Shown here: positions 1 to 7,408 of the stretch, in pieces | How positions within the stretch are numbered: the first letter of the stretch is position 1 | How the letters are laid out: every line of letters starts with the position of its first letter | Source of the DNA: Variovorax sp. PBL-H6 | GTDB taxonomy: Bacteria; Pseudomonadota; Gammaproteobacteria; Burkholderiales; Burkholderiaceae_C | Assembly: GCF_901827155.1 (NCBI RefSeq) | Contig: NZ_LR594660.1 | Location: 248,001 to 312,000 of the forward strand | Reading direction: 5' to 3' | DNA: 64,000 bases | Position numbers and translations under genes: made by a program | Notes under the pieces: generated by a model | What the model was told of the DNA's origin: nothing | Databases searched by the model: none | Seen by the model: the letters and a program-made list of their open reading frames with translations, nothing else

Positions 1-2
1 AC

Positions 3-35
3 AAACCAACGCTGCAGCTAACCCTGCTGCCCTGA
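3..35 (+). CDS. 3' end of a gene entering the window (partial)
   Basis: The frame starting at base 3 reads ten codons ending Leu-Gln-Leu-Thr-Leu-Leu-Pro and stops at 33-35, two bases before a strong terminator. The beta-strand-like end recalls the QLTVTP end of the SCPU pilin at 16.6 kb, but so short a tail cannot be assigned. Frame choice rests only on the stop sitting directly before the terminator. Confidence 0.35.
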   Translation, partial: KPTLQLTLLP

Positions 36-36
36 A

Positions 37-63
37 GCCCCCGGCCTTGCACCGGGGGTTTTT
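37..63 (+). terminator. Rho-independent terminator
   Basis: A perfect 7-bp stem (CCCCCGG with CCGGGGG) has a 7-base loop and is followed by five T. It ends the gene entering from the left. Confidence 0.85.
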
Positions 64-130
64 CCTTGCGGCTCGGCTGCCACGAACGCAGACCACGGAG
101 AAAGTCTGCCCCATTCCGCCAGAAAAAGAA

Positions 131-164
131 AAATGCCCCCCTCGCATTTCTGCGAGAGGGGCAT
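131..164 (-). terminator. Terminator of the Ig-repeat gene
   Basis: A long hairpin has arms AATGCCCC and GGGGCATT with an inner CTCGCA/TGCGAG stem. Read on the minus strand it is followed by a T-rich run, and it lies 12 bases past the stop of the minus-strand gene at 177-2165. Confidence 0.8.
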
Positions 165-176
165 TGGCAGTAGACG

Positions 177-2165
177 TTACTTGCCGCCACCCCCTGCGGG
201 CTTGCAGTATTCGTAGTACACGTTGACGGGCATCTGGCCTGCGGCGCCATAGGCAGTGGCGGTTGCGTACACCTGCCACTCCGGGGATGACGTGAGCGTC
301 GAGACGGCGGTGCCATTCGCATCCGAGTATGAGACGCCCCATTGGCCAACGCCAAGAGAGCCACGGTCCACTGCCCAGGTCACAGGCGCCCCGACCACCA
401 CGTTGCCGTTCGCATCGCGCATTACTGCGTAGAGCGTGGTGGTGATGTTGTCCGGATAGACCGAGCCGCAGACCCAAGACGGGCTCGCGACAACCTGAAC
501 CGGGCGCGCCGTGGTCACGTCACCGATAAGGCTGATGTATGTTGCTTGGCCAGCATCTGCCGCTGCGCCCTTGACGCGAACCGTTGCCGTGCCGGCTGCA
601 ACGCCTGCATACAGCACAGCGTAGGTCACGCCGTCTGCGCCTGCAGCGGTGGTCGCGGCAATGGTGCCGAGGCTCGTCGTCCAATTGGCGATGGCGCCTG
701 GCAGGAGGTTGCCGTTGGCATCCTTCAGCGTAGCCGAGAGCGTCACGGCCGGCGCTCCGTTGGCAACGGCCGTGTAGGCATTGCTGCTCATCGCGGTAAC
801 GCGAGCAGTCGCAGCGTCGCCCGAGAAGGTGACGGTCTGGGTTTGGCCAGCATCGCCCCCTGCGCGGGTTTTTGCCCGAACGGTCGCTGCGCCAGCAACG
901 GTGCTGCCGTTCAGCACTGCGTGGGCGATACCGTCTCCACCGGTAGTGGAGCTCGCGGCAATGCTGCCCAGGGTGGTCGTCCAATCGACGGTTGCCCCAG
1001 TCACCCGGTTGCCGTGGGCGTCCAGCACGGCAGCGGACAAAGTCGCCGCGGGCGCCCCGTTTGCCACTGCGGTTGTCGCGTTGGTGCTCAGCGAAACCAC
1101 CCGAGCCGTCGTCGCGTCTGCGTCCAATGAAATCGACTGCGTCTTTCCTGCGTCGCCTGAAGCGCCCCTGGCGGTGACCGTCGAGGTCCCGCTGACGGTG
1201 CCCGCCGTAAGAACGGCAGTGGCGCGACCTGCTGCGTCAGTTGAGGAAGTCGCCGGGGCGAGGTTCCCTAGTGTGGCTCCCCAGCTCACCGAGGTGCCAG
1301 CCGGCGCGAGGTTGCCATTTGCGTCACGCAAGAGCGCCGAAAGGGTCGCGGTTGCGCTGCCGTTTGCGGTCATGAAGGTCCTGTCGGCCGTGACAGACAC
1401 CACCTTCGAGGTCGCGGCGTCCGCGATGAAGGAGACGCCCGCAGTCTTGCCTGCATCTCCGCTATTGGCTGCCAGGGCGCGCACCGTGGCGATGCCGACC
1501 GTGGTCGGGGCGGTCAGGTGCGTTGCGGCCATCCCGTTCGCGTCGGTCGAGCTGCTGGTCCCGGTCAGGGTGCCGATGTCGGTCGACCAGGTCACTGGGA
1601 TGCCAGCACCGAGAGGATTGCCGTAATCGTCTGTGACGGAAGCAGTGATGAGCGCCTGGGCCGAGCCGTTGGCCGGAAGAGTGCCTCCCGGCGCGGAAAC
1701 CTGGGCGACCTTGGCGCTGACCTCATCAGCGATAACGTCGACCACCGTCGAAAGCGAAGCCCCGCTCGAGTTGAGAAGTGCGCTGACCGTGACGGGACCT
1801 GCTACCGTGGGCGGCGCAAGCGTAATCACGGCGGCCCCGCCGACAGTGGCGGAGCCGGCCCCCAAGTCGCCGCCGGACGTGGCCCATGCGACGGTTTCGC
1901 CATCAATTGCCGGCCTTCCGTTGGAATCCGCGACGCTGGCCGTGAGAGTTACCACGCCCGAGGAGCCCGCGACCACAGTTGGCGGGTCCGCGGTCAGACT
2001 GGTGATGGCGCCGGTCGCGGGAACGTAATCCGGAATGACGTTCATCGTCTTGAGCGGGACACGGTATGAGAACTGTGCGCCCGCGGCGGCAGCTGCGACC
2101 GATTGGACGGCCAGGGACACCGCAAGCAGGGCGGTGACGAGTCTACGGGACGTGCGGTTTGACAT
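177..2165 (-). CDS. Secreted protein with tandem bacterial Ig-like (Big-1) repeats
   Basis: 662 aa. The N-terminus (arginines, then a hydrophobic stretch ending in an Ala-rich segment near residue 28) is a Sec signal peptide. From about residue 55 to 640 the protein is a string of about six repeats of roughly 100 aa, each with a recurring 'D-A-x-G-N' turn and a 'G-x-A-T-V-x-A' strand. That is the pattern of the invasin/intimin Big-1 family. No membrane anchor, autotransporter barrel or sorting signal is visible, so it is probably periplasmic or exported. It is divergent from a prepilin peptidase; export by a type II or type IV pilus machine is possible but is inference. The start at 2165 has an AAGG ribosome site nine bases upstream. 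The neutral-looking repeats make an adhesin or stalk role the best guess. Confidence 0.8.
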   Translation of the reverse strand: MSNRTSRRLVTALLAVSLAVQSVAAAAAGAQFSYRVPLKTMNVIPDYVPATGAITSLTADPPTVVAGSSGVVTLTASVADSNGRPAIDGETVAWATSGGDLGAGSATVGGAAVITLAPPTVAGPVTVSALLNSSGASLSTVVDVIADEVSAKVAQVSAPGGTLPANGSAQALITASVTDDYGNPLGAGIPVTWSTDIGTLTGTSSSTDANGMAATHLTAPTTVGIATVRALAANSGDAGKTAGVSFIADAATSKVVSVTADRTFMTANGSATATLSALLRDANGNLAPAGTSVSWGATLGNLAPATSSTDAAGRATAVLTAGTVSGTSTVTARGASGDAGKTQSISLDADATTARVVSLSTNATTAVANGAPAATLSAAVLDAHGNRVTGATVDWTTTLGSIAASSTTGGDGIAHAVLNGSTVAGAATVRAKTRAGGDAGQTQTVTFSGDAATARVTAMSSNAYTAVANGAPAVTLSATLKDANGNLLPGAIANWTTSLGTIAATTAAGADGVTYAVLYAGVAAGTATVRVKGAAADAGQATYISLIGDVTTARPVQVVASPSWVCGSVYPDNITTTLYAVMRDANGNVVVGAPVTWAVDRGSLGVGQWGVSYSDANGTAVSTLTSSPEWQVYATATAYGAAGQMPVNVYYEYCKPAGGGGK

Positions 2166-2194
2166 TGGGGCAACCTTAGGTGGGGCTAGACGGA

Positions 2195-2222
2195 TGCTTT
2201 CGTATAGGGACCGTCTTATTCC
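2195..2222 (-). promoter_or_regulatory. Promoter of the Ig-repeat gene (shared motif)
   Basis: On the minus strand CCTATACG (complement of 2201-2208) has TAAGACGG just upstream. This is the same architecture as the other shared-motif promoters in the window. The downstream AGGACAAC box is not conserved here. Confidence 0.5.
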
Positions 2223-2304
2223 GGGTATGGGTGGCTCGCGGGTTGTCTGGGCTTGCGAGCCTTTCCCAGGGCCGGCAGGCTAAAGGGAGCTACTAGACGG
2301 ACGC

Positions 2305-3147
2305 ATGCTCAGCTCCATCCACCTGTTCATCTCCCTGGGAATGCTTTTCGGCCTGGTGCTGGGAAGCTTTGGCAACAGCGTCGTCTACCGCCTGCCGCGA
2401 AAGCTCTTGCTGGAGTGGCGACAGGGGGCACAGGAGGAGCTGGGCCTGCCTGTGGACGATGACGCACCCATGCTGCGAGCAAAGCGGTCCCATTGCCCAG
2501 CCTGCGGCGTGCGGATTGCCTGGTATGACAACCTCCCGGTGGTCAGCTGGCTACTCCTGCGGGGCAAGTGCCGGGCTTGCCACCGTCTCATCTCTCCGCG
2601 TTACCTTGCACTCGAGCTCGCCGGCGCCGCAACTGGTGCGGGCAGCGTTGCCTGGCTCGGATTCACGGCTCAGGCTGCCCTCGTCGGCGTGGCGGCCCTT
2701 TTGCTTCTCTGGGCTGCCGTCATCGACATCGAGCACCAGCTGCTGCCCGACGCGCTGGTCCACCCTTTGGCTGCCCTTGGCCTGGTTGCGGCCACGCAGT
2801 CCTGGTTCATTTCGCCGACGCTGGCCATCTACGGCGCCCTGGCGGGCTACGGCCTTCTAGGAGTCACCGGGGCCGCCTTCAAGGCTTGGCGTGGCGTCGA
2901 CGGCATCGGCGGGGGCGATGCCTGGCTCTTGCTGGCAATCGGCACGTTCGTCGGGCCCTTCGGGGTCGTTCAGACATTGGCCACGGCGTGCCCGCTTGCG
3001 CTGTTCGCAGCTTTAGCCGCCAACCGCCAGAAGCTGGATGGACAGGTCCGCCTGGCGTTCGGCCAGTGGTTGGCCCTGGGCGGCGTCATCATCTTCGCGC
3101 TGCAGCGCTCTGGCCGGCTGCCCATCCCCTACGCCGCATTCGGTTGA
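2305..3147 (+). CDS. Prepilin peptidase / N-methyltransferase (A24 family)
   Basis: 280 aa. It cleaves the leader of type IV prepilins or type II pseudopilins at the inner membrane and methylates the new N-terminus. The first segment carries the family LGSFGNSVVYRLP-type motif. The cytoplasmic zinc loop has Cys64-x2-Cys67 and Cys89-x2-Cys92. The two catalytic aspartates are visible as D141 in the DIEHQLLPD segment and D205 in the G-x-G-D motif. At least six hydrophobic segments follow. Length and motifs are complete, so it should be active. No pilin or secretion gene sits beside it; its substrates must be elsewhere. The only related item in the window is the degenerate secretion-type ATPase at 21.2 kb. 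Confidence 0.92.
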   Translation: MLSSIHLFISLGMLFGLVLGSFGNSVVYRLPRKLLLEWRQGAQEELGLPVDDDAPMLRAKRSHCPACGVRIAWYDNLPVVSWLLLRGKCRACHRLISPRYLALELAGAATGAGSVAWLGFTAQAALVGVAALLLLWAAVIDIEHQLLPDALVHPLAALGLVAATQSWFISPTLAIYGALAGYGLLGVTGAAFKAWRGVDGIGGGDAWLLLAIGTFVGPFGVVQTLATACPLALFAALAANRQKLDGQVRLAFGQWLALGGVIIFALQRSGRLPIPYAAFG

Positions 3148-3197
3148 CCCGCCGCGAGGGGCGGCGTGCGCCGATTTCCTCGCGCTGCCGGCGCTGC

Positions 3198-3217
3198 GCT
3201 ACACCTTGCAGGACAAC
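3198..3217 (+). promoter_or_regulatory. Shared-motif promoter, now orphaned by the tnpB element
   Basis: GCTACAC (3198-3204), five bases, then AGGACAAC (3210-3217) match the window-wide element closely. An AAGGA ribosome site and a GTG follow at 3221-3234, but the tnpB element begins within a few bases. Whatever gene this promoter drove appears to be separated from it. Confidence 0.55.
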
Positions 3218-3237
3218 TGAAAGGAACACCTGTGATT

Positions 3238-3400
3238 GACATCCTCCCCGCCCTAAAGGACGGGGATTCCCCCTGCTGGACGGCCATGCCCGGCCGCGGC
3301 ACCTAGCCCTGAAGGGCCAGGCACCTTATTCACTGCGGCCGCACTCTTCGTCGAGCGCGAATCCGCAGCGGAAAACGTCTTCTCCAACCAAACAAGCCCA
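3238..3400 (-). ncRNA. Candidate omega RNA at the tnpB 3' end
   Basis: TnpB proteins use an RNA made from the 3' end of the gene plus the right end, with the guide supplied by flanking host DNA. Here the minus-strand gene ends at 3253 and the right-end hairpin (3246-3265) ends at about 3238. The predicted guide would start at about 3237 and run leftward through the orphaned promoter leader. The 5' boundary is a guess; the call follows from family knowledge, not from a measured transcript. Confidence 0.4.
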
Positions 3401-4458
3401 CGCGCAAGGATGTTGCGCGCCGCGTTCACATCGCGGTCGTGGGACGCGCCGCAACAGGGGCAGGTCCATTGCCGCACCGCGAGCCCTGCTCGGCCCTTGG
3501 GGCCGGCCCGGGTGCCGCAGATGTTGCAGTCCTGGGTGGAGAAGGATTCGTCGACCTCCGCGAACCAAGCACCTGCGTCATCGCACTTGTACTTGAGCAT
3601 GGTTCGGTAGCTGCTCCAGCCCGCGTCGTGCACGGATTTCGCCATTCGGGTCTTCGCGAGGGTAGCGGCATTGACGTCGCCGACGAAGACCGCCGCATGG
3701 CCGCGGGCCTGGGCGGTGGAGAGCTTGTGCAGGAAATCCTTCCTGCGATTGGCGACCTTGGCGTGCAGCGCACGCACCCGGTGCGCCTTGCCAGCGCGCT
3801 GCGCGCTGGCAATCTTCGACTCGAGGTCGCGATAGAAGCGCTGGGCGTCCACCGAGGTCCCCGCCGAGTCGGTCATATGACTCTTGAGCCCCAGGTCGGC
3901 TCCAAGGGCCCCTTTGAGGCCCTCGGGCGACGGCTTGGCCTTCGGCTGCACCTGGACCGTGACGTTCAGGTACCAGCGTCCGCGCGCGTCCTCGCTGATG
4001 CTGCCGGCCCCGAGTTCGTGGCCGGCGAGACCGTAGCTGTCCCACAGGCTCAGAAGGTGGCCCTGGAAGGCCACCTGCCCGCCCTTGTAGCGCAGCGAGC
4101 GAGCCTTGAAAGGAATCCACCCTAGGCTCCGGTTCGCGCGCTTAGGGTCGGAGATACGCCAGCGCAGGCGCGCCTTCTTGAACTGCCGCCGGCGCGTGGC
4201 GAACTCCTCAGCGACCTGCTGGAACACCGCAGAGCCCACGAGCAGGCCCGCTTTGCTTGCGCCGTTGAGGTACTTCTGAAAGTCGAACCCGCTCATGAAG
4301 CGACCTTCGCGGCGCAGCACCTGCTGGCCGAGGTCGTTGCAGTAGTTCCAGACCTGGTTCACGTCGCGCGCCATAGCGCGCAGCACGGCCGCATGCTTGT
4401 CCTTCAGCCGAAGCCGAAGGACACGGGTCGAAAGCGGGGGAGAGCTGGGAAGGGACAC
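3253..4458 (-). CDS. tnpB: TnpB-family RNA-guided nuclease (OrfB)
   Basis: 401 aa, the usual TnpB length. The N-terminal helical part has the VNQVWNY motif. The RuvC-I aspartate is D188 (GADLGLK). The zinc ribbon is C311-x2-C314 and C333-x2-C336. The RuvC-III aspartate is D343 in HDRDVNAA. The RuvC-II position, normally a Glu in an 'E-D-L' context, here reads VFVGDVN (257-263), so the expected Glu is Gly followed by Asp. The C-terminus is a low-complexity Gly/Pro tail of about 35 aa that overlaps the right end. The start is GTG at 4458 without a clear ribosome site. Whether nuclease activity survives cannot be told from sequence; some TnpB lineages use a relocated acidic residue. Confidence 0.88.
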   Translation of the reverse strand: MSLPSSPPLSTRVLRLRLKDKHAAVLRAMARDVNQVWNYCNDLGQQVLRREGRFMSGFDFQKYLNGASKAGLLVGSAVFQQVAEEFATRRRQFKKARLRWRISDPKRANRSLGWIPFKARSLRYKGGQVAFQGHLLSLWDSYGLAGHELGAGSISEDARGRWYLNVTVQVQPKAKPSPEGLKGALGADLGLKSHMTDSAGTSVDAQRFYRDLESKIASAQRAGKAHRVRALHAKVANRRKDFLHKLSTAQARGHAAVFVGDVNAATLAKTRMAKSVHDAGWSSYRTMLKYKCDDAGAWFAEVDESFSTQDCNICGTRAGPKGRAGLAVRQWTCPCCGASHDRDVNAARNILARGLVWLEKTFSAADSRSTKSAAAVNKVPGPSGLGAAAGHGRPAGGIPVL

Positions 4459-4602
4459 CGAGGAGGCACTGTTGTTTCATCCAGTGTATCGCCGCTTTTT
4501 AGATAGGGCAACGCCTTCGGCTGCAAACAACCGCCATTCACTCCCCGCCCTAAAGGACGGGGCGCTGCGCTGCTCCCGGTGCGTCGTCGGAGCGTCGGTA
4601 TC

Positions 4603-4620
4603 CCTATACGGGGCAGGAAA
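4603..4620 (+). promoter_or_regulatory. Shared-motif promoter
   Basis: CCTATACG at 4603-4610, then CAGGAAA at 4614-4620. It lies about 30 bases before the start of the gene at 4649. Confidence 0.5.
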
Positions 4621-4648
4621 TCTGTTCAACCCAAGGAGTAACCAATCC

Positions 4649-5017
4649 ATGAATACCGTCAATCCCACCGCTACGCGTTCGGTCTTGGCCATTGCCGCCA
4701 ATGCACAGCGCATGCTGGCGACCGGCCTTCTCGCCCGCTTGGGCCTGGTGAAGGAAACCCCAGACGAGCATGCGGCCAGGGCACTGGAATCGCGTGCCTA
4801 CGTCCGCGCGCTGGTCGAGCTCGACAATCGCACAGCCATCTCCGCTTCCATCGCTCAATGGTCTCCGGCCACCGAGGAGTACGCGGAGCACTTCTTCATG
4901 ACCCACCGCGGCGACCGCAAGGCGCGCCAGGAGGTCATCCGCCTCCACCAAGAGCTGAAGGACGCGCGAGCTGAAGTCGAGCGTCTGAAGACAATGTTGG
5001 CTGCTGTCTCGGTCTGA
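4649..5017 (+). CDS. Unknown protein, 122 aa
   Basis: I do not recognise this family. ATG at 4649 has AAGGAG about ten bases upstream. The N-terminal half is Ala/Leu-rich and helical (residues 10-35) but not convincingly membrane-spanning. Residues 85-118 have heptad-like hydrophobics with many charged residues and probably form a short coiled coil. It is the first gene after the tnpB element and has its own shared-motif promoter. Sixteen bases separate it from the next gene, so the two are likely co-transcribed. Confidence 0.7.
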   Translation: MNTVNPTATRSVLAIAANAQRMLATGLLARLGLVKETPDEHAARALESRAYVRALVELDNRTAISASIAQWSPATEEYAEHFFMTHRGDRKARQEVIRLHQELKDARAEVERLKTMLAAVSV

Positions 5018-5033
5018 GCAGGTCGTTCCCCTG

Positions 5034-5762
5034 ATGAGAATGCTCAAGCTCAAGGAGGTCTACCTCCTCCCAACGAAGCCAGTGCTTCATACCACCTGGG
5101 TTCTCAGCGGCCAGTGGCTGCCGGAGATTCAGGACCTCGACAGCAACTGCACAACCGAGTTCCTCGAGACGCTCGACCTCGAAAAGCGCTTCGACGTGCG
5201 ACAACTCATGTTCGAATACTTCGACGGTGAGCGGTCCGCCCAGATGCACACGCTCTGGTTTGACGGCAAGCCGGTTTGCATCGTCCAAGATGCAGGCCGC
5301 GGCCTACGAGACCACCACCGGCGCTGGGTGACCGATGCGGCCGCCTTCGAGCAGCTGGTTGCGTACCTTCGCAGCCGCCTGCCCTGCGAGCAGGTGCACA
5401 TCTCGGACCCCGAGGCGGACCTCTACCCAGAAGAAGTTTTTTGCTTCTACGGGATGGACTTCAGCGAGAGGTTCGGCATCCAGGTCGAACCGCTCACGCC
5501 TGGGTTCATGCTCGTGCAGAGCGTGAACCTCTTCAAGGACCGGCGACCGGTACCGGAGGTGCTGCTTTCCACCACTTCGGCGGAAGCACCAGCGTACGTC
5601 CGTCGCGGAAGCTCGGTCTTCAAGCTGGTCCGTCCTGTATCCGACGAAGAGCATGCCGCGAATCCGCGAATCGCGCAGGTCTTGGCTGAGGACGGGTTCA
5701 TCGGCCACTACTGGTACGAACGGACAACTCGACCCGAGGGCCTTCCGGTCATCTCCATCTGA
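5034..5762 (+). CDS. Unknown cytosolic protein, 242 aa
   Basis: A soluble acidic protein with no signal peptide, membrane segment or motif I can name. It opens with a hydrophobic beta pattern (VYLLPTKPVL) and contains many aromatic residues, suggesting a mixed alpha/beta fold. ATG at 5034 was taken because it gives the longest frame; ATG at 5040 is an alternative. It follows the 122-aa gene closely and ends 20 bases before a strong terminator, so the pair forms a two-gene unit. Confidence 0.7.
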   Translation: MRMLKLKEVYLLPTKPVLHTTWVLSGQWLPEIQDLDSNCTTEFLETLDLEKRFDVRQLMFEYFDGERSAQMHTLWFDGKPVCIVQDAGRGLRDHHRRWVTDAAAFEQLVAYLRSRLPCEQVHISDPEADLYPEEVFCFYGMDFSERFGIQVEPLTPGFMLVQSVNLFKDRRPVPEVLLSTTSAEAPAYVRRGSSVFKLVRPVSDEEHAANPRIAQVLAEDGFIGHYWYERTTRPEGLPVISI

Positions 5763-5782
5763 CGGGCCCTGCCCGCTCATTC

Positions 5783-5812
5783 CGCCCAGGCTTTACCAGC
5801 CTGGGCGTTTTC
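5783..5812 (+). terminator. Rho-independent terminator
   Basis: The stem CGCCCAGG/CCTGGGCG is perfect and followed by TTTTC. Confidence 0.9.
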
Positions 5813-5871
5813 ATTGTTGACGGCACGCCCGGCCTCCTCGTGGCCGGCCTGAGCCCGCAGGGCTATAGGTC

Positions 5872-5905
5872 GACATCCTCCCTTGCCTATACGGCGCAAG
5901 GCCGT
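5872..5905. repeat. Possible degenerate IS605-type end
   Basis: GACATCCTCCC (5872-5882) matches the outer end of the tnpB element (GACATCCTCCC at 3238-3248). It is followed by a different small hairpin (CTTGC...GCAAG) containing CCTATACGG. It may be a relic of another insertion or chance similarity near a shared-motif promoter. Confidence 0.3.
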
Positions 5906-5990
5906 GAAGTCGCCTGCCGTTTGCGCCTGCTCCCGCAGGTATGGCGAAGACTTTTGAGGACAACCAATGCGAAATCTATCCCGTGAATCC

Positions 5991-6062
5991 GGGGCCTCGC
6001 TTGGCAATGCAAACACCGTGCAGCAATTGCGCTGCAGCGTTTTTCAGGGCCAGCGAGGCCCC
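5991..6062 (+). promoter_or_regulatory. Structured 5' leader before the 6077 gene
   Basis: An 11-bp perfect inverted repeat (GGGGCCTCGCT at 5991-6001, AGCGAGGCCCC at 6052-6062) encloses a second perfect hairpin (TGCAGC at 6019-6024, GCTGCA at 6031-6036). The outer stem ends two bases before the AAGGA ribosome site, so folding could affect translation. An AGGACAAC box occurs upstream at 5957-5964. I do not recognise a riboswitch class. Confidence 0.5.
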
Positions 6063-6076
6063 CAAGGAAACACACC

Positions 6077-7138
6077 ATGTATTTCGAGACCAAGAAACAA
6101 GCCAAGACCACCGTGAGCGCTCTGCGCCGCGAACTCAAGGGCTTCACCAAGCCAGCTTCCGAACTGAGCCACAGCGAGTGCCTGACCATCCTGGCCAAGG
6201 CGCTTGGCCACAAGAGCTGGAACGAGCTGGAGGCAAAGCTTCCGGATGACAGTCCTCTGCGCGCTGCCGCAGCGAAGCCCGTCGAGCGGAAGTACCCGCT
6301 CAAGAACACGGGCCAGTTCGACTTCGTGAAGCCGGGCGAAGACGGCAAGCCGGTGCACGGCTCCTTCATGGAGCTCATTGGTGCCTGCGAATTGGTGCCG
6401 GGCACCTGCAGCGCTGCATCCGCTACGCGCCGCAAAGACGGGCTGGACTTCCAAGGCGACGGGGAAACCGAACTTTCCTGGGATGAGCAACACACGGAGC
6501 GTAATGCCAAGGGAGAAACGCTTTGGCTGAACGGCGATTGCAAAATCGTTCCTGAGTCAGCCCTTGTGCTGTTGCCCGAGGACTACGAAGGCGACCCCGA
6601 GGATGACGACCTTCCATGGCTCGAGGATGAAGACGAGCTTCCGGTGCGCGACGTCCTCTTGGCCGCCTACCGGACGTACTTTGCCGAGGAAGGCATCACG
6701 CTGACGGAGACCCGGAGTCTGCCAAAGACAAAGGCCCTCCTTGAGAAAGCCGCAGCCGTCATTGGCTTCGCGCTCACCAAGTGGGAAATTGAAGCGCTGC
6801 AGCATACGAGCGATGCCGGAACAACCGGCGCGGTGAAACCTGCTGAAGACGTCGACCTGGAAATGCAGGCCTATCGCCAAGTCTTCAACCGCCTCTTTGC
6901 CGACGAAGGTGACGAAGCGGGAACGCCCTCGGTGATTTCGAAGGTGATGGAGGCGCTTGCCAAGGCCACTCTGCGGGAACAGAACAAAAACGCCGAGACG
7001 TTCCTGCGGCAGAATGTGTCGGAACTCTTCACGCTCAACGGCCCGTACGACGGATATTGCGTTGCCCAACTGGCCTCCGAACTTCGCGCTCGGGCCAAGA
7101 CGGCCTACGAACGGCTGGTTCTGAAGACCCGCCGCTAG
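6077..7138 (+). CDS. Unknown protein with an N-terminal 'HsxxL...LGhxSWxxL' helical motif
   Basis: 353 aa, soluble and acidic. Residues 30-55 contain the pattern LSHSECLTILAKALG followed by H-K-S-W-N-E-L. Similar short helical segments are, as I recall, common at the N-termini of plasmid hypothetical proteins sometimes labelled glyoxalase-superfamily. A related segment occurs in the next gene. The middle is very acidic (E/D run near residues 168-190). The C-terminal half is helical. ATG at 6077 has AAGGAAAC upstream. The function is unknown. A structured leader precedes it and a terminator follows at 7150. Confidence 0.7.
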   Translation: MYFETKKQAKTTVSALRRELKGFTKPASELSHSECLTILAKALGHKSWNELEAKLPDDSPLRAAAAKPVERKYPLKNTGQFDFVKPGEDGKPVHGSFMELIGACELVPGTCSAASATRRKDGLDFQGDGETELSWDEQHTERNAKGETLWLNGDCKIVPESALVLLPEDYEGDPEDDDLPWLEDEDELPVRDVLLAAYRTYFAEEGITLTETRSLPKTKALLEKAAAVIGFALTKWEIEALQHTSDAGTTGAVKPAEDVDLEMQAYRQVFNRLFADEGDEAGTPSVISKVMEALAKATLREQNKNAETFLRQNVSELFTLNGPYDGYCVAQLASELRARAKTAYERLVLKTRR

Positions 7139-7149
7139 TCGACATTCAC

Positions 7150-7176
7150 AAGCCGCCCTACCCAGGGCGGCTTTTT
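7150..7176 (+). terminator. Rho-independent terminator
   Basis: AGCCGCCCT/AGGGCGGCT stem followed by five T. Confidence 0.9.
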
Positions 7177-7408
7177 CTTGTGCGACCGCATGCCGGCTCC
7201 TTGACGAGGCAGCACGGGGCTCGGTATCATTCCCTTACGGTTCGTTGGGACCTCGGGATAGTTGCCCCGTCAGTGCGCGCACCGGACCGTGTCCGGCACG
7301 GCAAAAAGCAGCGTCAGAATTCGTTTTCCACACCATTGCCTGGTTTTCTATTGAAGAGCCTGGGTAACGCGCGCCGCTCATTCGACGAGCTCTTCGATGG
7401 AGTTGACC

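Larger units (their letters stand above)
3238..4565 (-). mobile_element. IS605/IS1341-type element carrying only tnpB
   Basis: The same 20-base imperfect hairpin (CCCCGCCC-TAAA-GGACGGGG) occurs at 3246-3265 and 4543-4562, flanking the tnpB gene. The outer edge at 3238 reads, on the minus strand, as a GGATGTCAA end, a form I know from many IS200/IS605 right ends. There is no tnpA, so the element is a stand-alone tnpB unit needing transposase in trans. The exact left boundary is uncertain to some tens of bases. Confidence 0.7.

Noticed and set aside
781..1626. Long plus-strand frames opposite the Ig-repeat gene
   Set aside because: Shadows of a repetitive GC-rich gene; no ribosome site, and the minus-strand product is clearly a real repeat protein.
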